This document shows, piece by piece, positions 44,271-49,586 of a stretch of 49,586 nucleotides of DNA. A model generated the notes under the pieces. That model saw only the letters and a list, made by a program, of their open reading frames with translations, was not told the origin of the DNA and searched no databases. This DNA is from Lachnospiraceae bacterium (GTDB lineage Bacteria > Bacillota > Clostridia > Lachnospirales > Lachnospiraceae). The stretch lies in NCBI GenBank assembly GCA_017635395.1, contig JAGBLN010000025.1:1-49586 (forward strand), read 5' to 3'. Each line of letters opens with the position of its first letter. Within the stretch, counting starts at the first letter, position 1. The position numbers were made by a program, and so were the translations under genes.

Positions 44271-45380
44271 GTGGGATTATCGCGAAAAATTCACTTTTTA
44301 TCCTTCGCGCTAGCAGCGGCGGTCTTTTTAACTTCTTGTTCTTTTCCTTCCTCAGGAATCGGTCCTGATGAGAATTCTGGCCTGACAGAATCCGGGGATA
44401 TGGCTGAAACGGGGGCAGTGTCCGGGGATTTAGTAAGCAGTGCCGTAGATTTCGATCATGAGCTTGATCCCTACGAACCTAAAAAGGATCATTATAATTT
44501 CTATTTTACATATAAAACTGTCCATCCCTGGTGGGATGCAGTGGCCCTTGGTATGGAAGATGCCCAGAGGCAGTATCTTGAAAAAGGGGTAACGGTTACA
44601 TATGAGTATATGGCACCGGATGCCGCTTCAGCCGAAGATCAGATTGAGAGGCTGCTCGAGGCTGAGAAGAGAGATTTTGATGTGATCGGTGTCGATGTTG
44701 CTGACGAGGAGATAATCTCTCCGATCCTTGACGAGATGGTTGAGTCTGGATATAAGGTTATGACTTTTTCAAGTTCCGATGCAGCCGATGGCTGCGAGCG
44801 GATAGCCTATGTGGGGAATACCCATAACTATGAAGACGGCGTGGACCTGACAGAGGCTTTATGCAAAAAGCTGGACTACAAGGGGAAAGTGGCCATCCTT
44901 GTAGGAAGCGTCGGTGCCCCCTGCCATGAGGATAGGGCAAAGGGAGCAGCGGATACTATCGCAAAATACAGCGATATGGAAATAGTGGCTACGGAGTATG
45001 ATATGGATTCCGTAGACCTTGCCTATGACCTTACCATGCAGATACTTAATGATAATCCTGATCTTGACGGAATAATCTGCTGTAATATGAGTAATCCTGT
45101 TGGGGCTGCCAGGGCGGTGACTGAAAAGGGCAGTGATACGGTCATTGTGGGTATGGATCATGACCAGGAAGCATTACATTACCTGAAAGATGGTGTGATT
45201 TACTGTCTCGGAGTTCAGGACTGTTATTCTATCGGTTTTGATACGATTCAGATTGCAGTAATGATCGCGGACGGTAACAAGCCGGGCGAGTTGTTCAAAG
45301 AAAAGACAGATGAGATAACAACAGTAATCTATCAGGAAGATGCAGCCATAATGCTTGAGCTGCTGTATGGTGATGACTAA
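44271..45380 (+). CDS. Periplasmic-type sugar-binding lipoprotein (Peripla_BP_4)
   Basis: Type I substrate-binding protein of 369 residues, similar to ribose/galactose-binding proteins. GTG start, eight bases after CGGAGGGG; an overlapping ATG two bases earlier is out of frame. The signal ends in a lipobox (LTSC, Cys23). The alpha/beta domains show YFTYKTVHPWWDAVALGMEDA (about 76-96, W-x-x-x-x-x-x-G-M-x-x-A at the ligand-binding start), IGVDVADEEIISP (about 142-154) and the hinge GMDHDQEALHYL (about 294-305). No ABC permease or ATPase is encoded next to it; instead the stop is coupled to a diguanylate cyclase gene, so it probably presents a sugar to that sensor. Confidence 0.85.
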   Translation: MGLSRKIHFLSFALAAAVFLTSCSFPSSGIGPDENSGLTESGDMAETGAVSGDLVSSAVDFDHELDPYEPKKDHYNFYFTYKTVHPWWDAVALGMEDAQRQYLEKGVTVTYEYMAPDAASAEDQIERLLEAEKRDFDVIGVDVADEEIISPILDEMVESGYKVMTFSSSDAADGCERIAYVGNTHNYEDGVDLTEALCKKLDYKGKVAILVGSVGAPCHEDRAKGAADTIAKYSDMEIVATEYDMDSVDLAYDLTMQILNDNPDLDGIICCNMSNPVGAARAVTEKGSDTVIVGMDHDQEALHYLKDGVIYCLGVQDCYSIGFDTIQIAVMIADGNKPGELFKEKTDEITTVIYQEDAAIMLELLYGDD

Positions 45381-46882
45381 TGAAAAATAAGATCACGAGA
45401 AAAACGTTCATACTGACAGCTGTAGTAGGCGGAATCTTATTGATGGCGACGGTGATCGTCAATACGGTCATATCCACAAAACAGACCACCACAGCTACAA
45501 CGGAGGCTGTTTCCGAGGTTAGTTCATTTTATCTTGAAGCAATGGCGGACCGCCGAGCAAAAACCATCACGAATCTCATAAACAATAACTTTGACCATAT
45601 GGAAAAAGCAGTGGCCTATATTAACAGCGAAGGGATCGATTCAGAAGAGGAACTCCGTGATACTCTAGGCAATATAAAGTCACTGCTGTCGCTGAATCGC
45701 TTTGCCCTTGTAGACGAAGATAAAATTGTGCATACGCAGTACACAACCTATACCGGAGGCAGCCGTCATTCCTTCCTTTCCGATGAAAAAATGGATGAGC
45801 GGAGTGTCAGCACAGTTTCAATATACGGTTCTTCAAAACAGCTTTGTCTGGCTGCGCCAACACCCGGTCTTATGATAGCCGGGAAGCTGTATAAAGCAAG
45901 TTTTGTACAGATCGATATCAATGAGATAGTAGACCTGCTTGCCTTTGACGATGACGGCAGGACATATTTCGGCATTTACAGCAAAAACGGAGAAAATCTT
46001 TCCGGTACTGAGCTGGGTCCCTATATTTCAACACACAATATTTTTGATGCTGTGAAGGGCGTTATTCCCGAAGAAACCTGGAATGAGAACCGTGATAACT
46101 TTTTAAGTTCAGTGGAGGGAAGTATTACTTTTACCGTAAATGGTGCTGAAGAGACTCTGTGCTATGTTCCCATAGAGGGGACAGACTGGATGATGGTGGT
46201 GCTTATCCGTGAGAGCGTTATACAGGACAGGATCCACAGCATCAGTGAAAAAAGCCTTTCAACCAGTAAGCATCAGATAATTTTCACACTGGTATATTCT
46301 GTCATATTTTTTGGTGTTCTCTTATCCATGCTGAAAGTCCTTTCAGACAGGAATATTGAAGCAGAAAAGGAGAAAGCAAAGACCTTCCGTAATATGGCAA
46401 GTACGGACTCAATGACGGGTGTAAGGAACAAACATGCATATTCCGAGACAGAAAGCTATCTTAACCGCAGGATCAGGGAAAATGACATCAATAAACTGGC
46501 TGTGGTTGTATGCGATATTAACGGGTTAAAACTGATCAATGACACCCAGGGACACGCTGCAGGCGATAAGCTTATAAAAGATGCAAGTGTGTTGATATGT
46601 GAGTATTTTACTCATGGGGCAGTCTATAGGATAGGCGGAGATGAATTCGTAGTCATTCTCCAGGAGAAAGGCTATGATACGATGAATGAAGTAATAACTG
46701 AGATAAACCGTGTAATAGAAGAGAACATCAAAAAGAAAGAGGTAGTAATTTCAATTGGCTATTCAGAGCTTACGCCTGAGGATCAGCTGGTTCATGATGT
46801 ATTCGAAAGAGCGGACCAGATGATGTATAAACGCAAGCAGCAGCTTAAACTGATGGGCGCTCCGGCGAGACCGGAATCGTAG
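45380..46882 (+). CDS. Membrane Cache-domain GGDEF diguanylate cyclase
   Basis: Synthesises c-di-GMP in response to an external signal. The 500 residues have a transmembrane segment (about 10-30), an extracellular Cache-like sensor domain (about 40-295), a second membrane segment (about 300-322), and a GGDEF domain (about 335-497) with the intact active site G419-G-D-E-F423. Other conserved parts are MTGVRNKHAY and DINGLKLINDTQGH. No RxxD inhibitory site is visible five residues before the active site, so product inhibition may be weak. The ATG shares one base with the stop of the sugar-binding lipoprotein. Confidence 0.9.
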   Translation: MKNKITRKTFILTAVVGGILLMATVIVNTVISTKQTTTATTEAVSEVSSFYLEAMADRRAKTITNLINNNFDHMEKAVAYINSEGIDSEEELRDTLGNIKSLLSLNRFALVDEDKIVHTQYTTYTGGSRHSFLSDEKMDERSVSTVSIYGSSKQLCLAAPTPGLMIAGKLYKASFVQIDINEIVDLLAFDDDGRTYFGIYSKNGENLSGTELGPYISTHNIFDAVKGVIPEETWNENRDNFLSSVEGSITFTVNGAEETLCYVPIEGTDWMMVVLIRESVIQDRIHSISEKSLSTSKHQIIFTLVYSVIFFGVLLSMLKVLSDRNIEAEKEKAKTFRNMASTDSMTGVRNKHAYSETESYLNRRIRENDINKLAVVVCDINGLKLINDTQGHAAGDKLIKDASVLICEYFTHGAVYRIGGDEFVVILQEKGYDTMNEVITEINRVIEENIKKKEVVISIGYSELTPEDQLVHDVFERADQMMYKRKQQLKLMGAPARPES

Positions 46883-46902
46883 TGTGACAACAGGCCCCGG
46901 AT

Positions 46903-46931
46903 TTGACAATAATGTTTTGTTTTGGTATAGT
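46903..46931 (+). promoter_or_regulatory. Promoter of the SH3-SleB hydrolase gene
   Basis: TTGACA (46903-46908), 17-base spacer, TATAGT (46926-46931). Just beyond it, CGTAAC-AAATT-TGTAAC (46935-46951) resembles the WalR box TGTWAH-N5-TGTWAH with one mismatch in the first hexamer. If real, the regulator would sit over the transcription start. Confidence 0.7.
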
Positions 46932-46956
46932 ACCCGTAACAAATTTGTAACAGTTT

Positions 46957-47003
46957 GAAACAAAAAGTTAAGAAAAGAAACAAAACGTTAAAAACAGAAA
47001 CAA
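46957..47003 (+). repeat. 20-bp direct repeats in the leader of the hydrolase gene
   Basis: GAAACAAA recurs at 46957, 46977 and 46997, a 20-base period; the first two units share GAAACAAAA-x-GTTAA. The repeats run right up to the ATG at 47004, and no Shine-Dalgarno sequence is present. Confidence 0.85.
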
Positions 47004-48266
47004 ATGAAAAGAATCCGGTTGCTTAAAATGGCAGGCGTGTTTACGTTAGCGGCTGTTGTCATAATGAATACGAGCGTTCTTTCGGCCTACGGAACTGACA
47101 ATAATTCTGAAGGCAGTGATGCTGTACGTTTTTCATTGTCGGATGATGTGCTGTGTGCGGATATAGAGTCAGACAAGCTTTCTGTTGCCGGTGAAACTGA
47201 AGTGGATCTTTCTGAACTGAGCAGGCCTGATGAGAGCATGCTTAGTGATGGCAGTCTAGAAAACGATGTGGCAGCAGGCATTGCAGGGGCAACTGAACTG
47301 GGTGTGGTACCTACGGATGATGAGCTGCAGGATATCATAGAAGCTGAGGAGAATGCCTGGAAAGCAGAAGGCGCGCTTGTTATGGCGGATGTCGTTACAT
47401 CTGTTAATGTCCGTGCTGAAGCAAGTGAAGAATCTGAGATAGTCGGCAAGCTTTATACGGATTGTGGCGGCAACATAATAGAATATACTGATGACTGGAC
47501 TAAGCTTAGATCAGGCAAGGTTGAAGGCTGGGTCAGCAATGATTATCTTTTATTTGGAGAAGATGCAGAGAAACTGTACAAGGAAGTCGGCGTTATGCAG
47601 GCGACAGTTACCGGACAGACTCTCAGGGTGAGAAAAGAGGCCTCCATTGATGCGGAAGTGCTGGGAATGGTGGCTGAAGGCGATGTGTTTGAAGAAGTGT
47701 CTGAGAATGACGGCTGGGTAGTTATAGACTTTGAGGGGGCTGACGGCTATATATCTTCTGAATATGTGACAACGGAATTTGTGGTTGACTGTGGCGAGAC
47801 TATGGCAGCCATAGAGGCAAGAGAGGCTGCTAAGGCTGCTGCTGCAAGGAAGGCGGCTGAGAGCAAGAACAGTTCAAGCAAGACCTCAACTAAGCCACAG
47901 ACAAACGATTATTACGGAGCGTATGCGGCATCTGCCACGGATGAGGTGCTTTTAGGCGCACTGATACAGTGCGAGGCAGGAAACCAGCCTTATGAAGCAC
48001 AGGTTGCGGTTGGCGCAGTAGTAATGAACAGAGTAAGGAGTTCTGCATATCCTTCTACCATATACGATGTCATTTATGCATCAGGCCAGTTCACTCCCGC
48101 AGGAAACGGCAAGGTGGACAGGGTGATAGCTAACGGCGTAATGCCTATCTGCCTGCAGGCGGCACAGGAGGCCCTGAGCGGTTATTCCAATGTAGGTGGC
48201 GCAACACACTTCAGAAGAGTGGGATATCATGATGGAATAGTTATAGGAGTGCAGGTATTCTGGTAA
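47004..48266 (+). CDS. SH3-domain cell wall hydrolase of the SleB type
   Basis: Secreted peptidoglycan hydrolase of 420 residues. Signal peptide (about 1-30), a long acidic region (35-125), two bacterial SH3 domains (about 130-188 and 198-252, each with VNVRAEAS or TLRVRKEAS), an Ala/Lys helical linker (about 260-300), and a C-terminal Hydrolase_2/SleB catalytic domain (about 308-420) with the IQCEAGNQPYEAQVAVGAVV segment including the conserved Glu at about 325. SleB-type enzymes are lytic transglycosylases; they occur outside sporulation too. The start ATG has no ribosome binding site but is preceded by 20-base repeats. Own promoter upstream. Confidence 0.88.
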   Translation: MKRIRLLKMAGVFTLAAVVIMNTSVLSAYGTDNNSEGSDAVRFSLSDDVLCADIESDKLSVAGETEVDLSELSRPDESMLSDGSLENDVAAGIAGATELGVVPTDDELQDIIEAEENAWKAEGALVMADVVTSVNVRAEASEESEIVGKLYTDCGGNIIEYTDDWTKLRSGKVEGWVSNDYLLFGEDAEKLYKEVGVMQATVTGQTLRVRKEASIDAEVLGMVAEGDVFEEVSENDGWVVIDFEGADGYISSEYVTTEFVVDCGETMAAIEAREAAKAAAARKAAESKNSSSKTSTKPQTNDYYGAYAASATDEVLLGALIQCEAGNQPYEAQVAVGAVVMNRVRSSAYPSTIYDVIYASGQFTPAGNGKVDRVIANGVMPICLQAAQEALSGYSNVGGATHFRRVGYHDGIVIGVQVFW

Positions 48267-48270
48267 AATA

Positions 48271-48299
48271 GTCATTGCTGGATGTAATAGAGCAATGAC
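48271..48299 (+). promoter_or_regulatory. Stem-loop abutting the ribosome binding site of the amidase gene
   Basis: GTCATTGCT (48271-48279) and AGCAATGAC (48291-48299) form a perfect 9-bp stem with an 11-base loop. GGAGG (48300-48304) begins at the very next base. There is no T-run, so it is not a standard terminator; it may protect the message end or tune initiation. Confidence 0.55.
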
Positions 48300-48311
48300 G
48301 GAGGATAATGA

Positions 48312-49184
48312 ATGAGAAATATCACAGTGGCTGCTTGTCAGATGGAGATGAGCGATGTCGTTGAAGAGAACATAGTAAAGGCAGACCGTCTGGTCAGGCA
48401 GGCGGCAGAGCAGGGAGCAAACATCATATTGCTCCCTGAACTTTTTGAGAGAAAATATTTCTGCCAGGAAAGACGGTATGATTACTATGGATTTGCTGCA
48501 GAGACGGAAGAGAATCCGGCAGTAAATAATTTTAGGAAGACAGCAAAAGATACAGGCTGTGTAATTCCTGTAAGTTTCTACGAGAAAGCAGGCACCCGTC
48601 TGTTCAATTCCGTAGCAGTTATAGATGCTGACGGTGAAAATCTTGGTGTCTACAGAAAGACCCATATTCCCGATGACCATTTTTATCAGGAGAAATTTTA
48701 TTTTACGCCTGGGGACACCGGCTTTAAGGTCTGGGATACGGCTTTTGGACGCATTGGCGTGGGTATATGCTGGGACCAGTGGTTCCCTGAGGCTGCAAGG
48801 TGCATGGCTCTTGACGGTGCAGAAGTATTGCTTTATCCTACAGCTATAGGCTCAGAGCCTATACTGGAAACTGATTCTATGCCGCACTGGCGCAGATGCA
48901 TGCAGGGACATGCGGCTGCAAATATAATGCCTGTAGTGGCAGCCAACCGAATAGGAACGGAAGAGGTTAATCCTTGTGAAGAAAATAACAGCCAGAGTTC
49001 CGCACTTAAGTTTTACGGATCCTCATTTGTATGTGATGAGACCGGTGCATTGGTTTCAGAAGCGGGGCGTGACAAGGAATGCGTGATAACAGCTTCTTTC
49101 AATCTTGAAGCAATAGAAGAGATGCGTATGAACTGGGGCGTGTTTCGGGACAGAAGGCCGGAAATCTACAGTAAATGGTGCTGA
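48312..49184 (+). CDS. aguB: N-carbamoylputrescine amidase
   Basis: Nitrilase-superfamily enzyme that hydrolyses N-carbamoylputrescine to putrescine, CO2 and ammonia in the agmatine route of polyamine synthesis. The 290 residues have the catalytic triad E43 (LLPELF), K116 (YRKTHIPDD) and C153 (GICWDQWFPEAAR). The CWDQWFPE and HIPDDHFYQEKFYF stretches are typical of plant- and bacterial-type N-carbamoylputrescine amidases rather than generic nitrilases. No agmatine deiminase gene (aguA) is adjacent in this window; it may lie elsewhere. The ribosome binding site directly follows a hairpin. Confidence 0.92.
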   Translation: MRNITVAACQMEMSDVVEENIVKADRLVRQAAEQGANIILLPELFERKYFCQERRYDYYGFAAETEENPAVNNFRKTAKDTGCVIPVSFYEKAGTRLFNSVAVIDADGENLGVYRKTHIPDDHFYQEKFYFTPGDTGFKVWDTAFGRIGVGICWDQWFPEAARCMALDGAEVLLYPTAIGSEPILETDSMPHWRRCMQGHAAANIMPVVAANRIGTEEVNPCEENNSQSSALKFYGSSFVCDETGALVSEAGRDKECVITASFNLEAIEEMRMNWGVFRDRRPEIYSKWC

Positions 49185-49224
49185 TTTTTAGTGATCTTCC
49201 GGATATTAAGGGGTTATTGAGAGT

Positions 49225-49284
49225 ATGAAGAAGCAGGATAATAAGGTTGAACAGAGTAAAGAATTAGTTGGAAAAATAAATTAA
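49225..49284 (+). other. Short open frame (19 codons) next to the insertion sequence
   Basis: MKKQDNKVEQSKELVGKIN followed by TAA, with GGGG a few bases before the ATG. It ends seven bases before the inverted repeat of the insertion sequence, so it could be the start of a gene cut by the insertion, or chance. Not enough sequence to decide. Confidence 0.25.
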
Positions 49285-49290
49285 ATAAAG

Positions 49291-49355
49291 AGAGTAATCT
49301 AGAATCCTTTGTTACAATGAATTTGACACAAACACTGAAAAAGGAGGATTACTCT
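49291..49355 (+). promoter_or_regulatory. Hairpin covering the transposase ribosome binding site
   Basis: AGAGTAATC (49291-49299) pairs with GATTACTCT (49347-49355), and TCCTTT (49305-49310) with AAAGGA (49340-49345). The right arm includes the ribosome binding site AAGGAGG (49341-49347) of the transposase, so a transcript entering from outside would fold and hide it. Confidence 0.7.
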
Positions 49356-49356
49356 C

Positions 49357-49586
49357 ATGAACATTGTAGCACTACTGGAGCAATTAACAAAAGAAATATT
49401 AACGGCAGAGGATAAATTTTTAAAAAATCCTAAAGATTTAAATATGCTGGAACTGAGCGTAAAAACGTCAACTGATTCGTTTGCGGCAGCTTTTCTTGGA
49501 GAAGTGTTATCAGATCTGGATTCAGCAATAAAGGAGACTGGCTGGAGAAAAAGAAACTATGTGATCCACCGTACGGACATCAGGTC
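49357..49586 (+). CDS. ISLre2 family transposase (UPF0236-like), N-terminal part
   Basis: Open frame running off the window end: about 76 residues. The sequence starts MNIVALLEQLTKEILTAEDK and ends with GWRKRNYVIHRTDIR, a layout with an N-terminal helical region and an RKR-x-Y-x-(V/I)-x-R-x-D segment typical of ISLre2-type transposases. AAGGAGG (49341-49347) lies nine bases before the ATG but is inside a hairpin. The catalytic residues are beyond the window. Confidence 0.7.
   Translation, partial: MNIVALLEQLTKEILTAEDKFLKNPKDLNMLELSVKTSTDSFAAAFLGEVLSDLDSAIKETGWRKRNYVIHRTDIR

Larger units (their letters stand above)
49285..49586 (+). mobile_element. Left part of an ISLre2-like insertion sequence (cut by window end)
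   Basis: The region begins with the inverted-repeat leader at 49291 and contains the 5' end of a transposase gene. The exact left end and target duplication cannot be set, because the right end lies outside the window. The family call rests on the transposase N-terminus. Confidence 0.65.

Noticed and set aside
1-49586. CRISPR arrays, tRNA, rRNA or prophage genes
   Set aside because: No regularly spaced repeats, cloverleaf-like sequences, ribosomal RNA or phage structural genes were seen when reading both strands.

Overview
The window looks like a chromosomal segment of a butyrate-forming Lachnospiraceae bacterium (Clostridia), probably close to rumen Butyrivibrio-type organisms. The evidence is a ptb-buk pair for the terminal butyrate steps, an oxygen-sensitive class III ribonucleotide reductase (nrdDG), a cell-surface family 9 cellulase, many lipoproteins and peptidoglycan hydrolases, and several small proteins of a kind common in Lachnospiraceae. 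G+C is in the forties percent by eye. No rRNA, tRNA or CRISPR array was seen. The assignment rests on recognised protein families; no search was run.

Layout. 1-4127 (+): the cell-division and envelope cluster ftsE (start cut off by the window edge), ftsX, an EnvC-like coiled-coil/LytM hydrolase and a CtpA-like S41 protease. 4196-6189: ptb and buk. 6376-10164: secA and prfB, the latter without the usual programmed frameshift. 10390-12111 (-): a DUF975-like membrane protein, a small zincin-like protein and a small membrane protein. 12230-14128 (+): a membrane-anchored GH25 lysozyme and a YcxB-like protein. 14144-20185 (+): a housekeeping run, tsaE-tsaB-rimI, rnz, epsC, a small membrane protein, tsaD and ispD. 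20208-25657: two giant multi-spanning glycosyltransferase-like proteins (DUF2298 and YfhO). 25800-26327: hpf.

26456-28206: a divergent pair, an ECF S component and a MocR-type regulator that lacks the PLP lysine and most of its C-terminal domain. 28318-33352: a lipoprotein GH9 cellulase, a zinc-ribbon surface protein, a relic of a GGDEF gene and a coiled-coil protein. 33354-37854 (-): a hypothetical protein, a DUF5050-like protein, and nrdG/nrdD behind two NrdR boxes. 38204-40736: an RlmI-like methyltransferase and a PAS-HD-GYP protein. 40842-44207: a zinc-uptake locus with binding protein and permease but no ATPase. 44271-46882: a sugar-binding lipoprotein translationally coupled to a Cache-GGDEF cyclase. 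47004-49184: an SH3-SleB hydrolase and N-carbamoylputrescine amidase. 49291-end: the left part of an ISLre2-like insertion sequence.

How the parts work together. Much of the window serves envelope growth: FtsEX with its hydrolase, the CtpA-like protease, the GH25 and SleB hydrolases, SecA, and the two surface-polymer glycosyltransferases. A second theme is c-di-GMP signalling: one likely active cyclase, one likely phosphodiesterase and one decayed cyclase. The most unusual items are the binding-protein/cyclase pair, the degenerate MocR regulator, the ATPase-less zinc locus, the zincin-like CxxC protein, the vestigial RF2 frameshift site, a composite palindromic element seen in two related forms, and an RNA hairpin that would hide the ribosome binding site of the insertion sequence.
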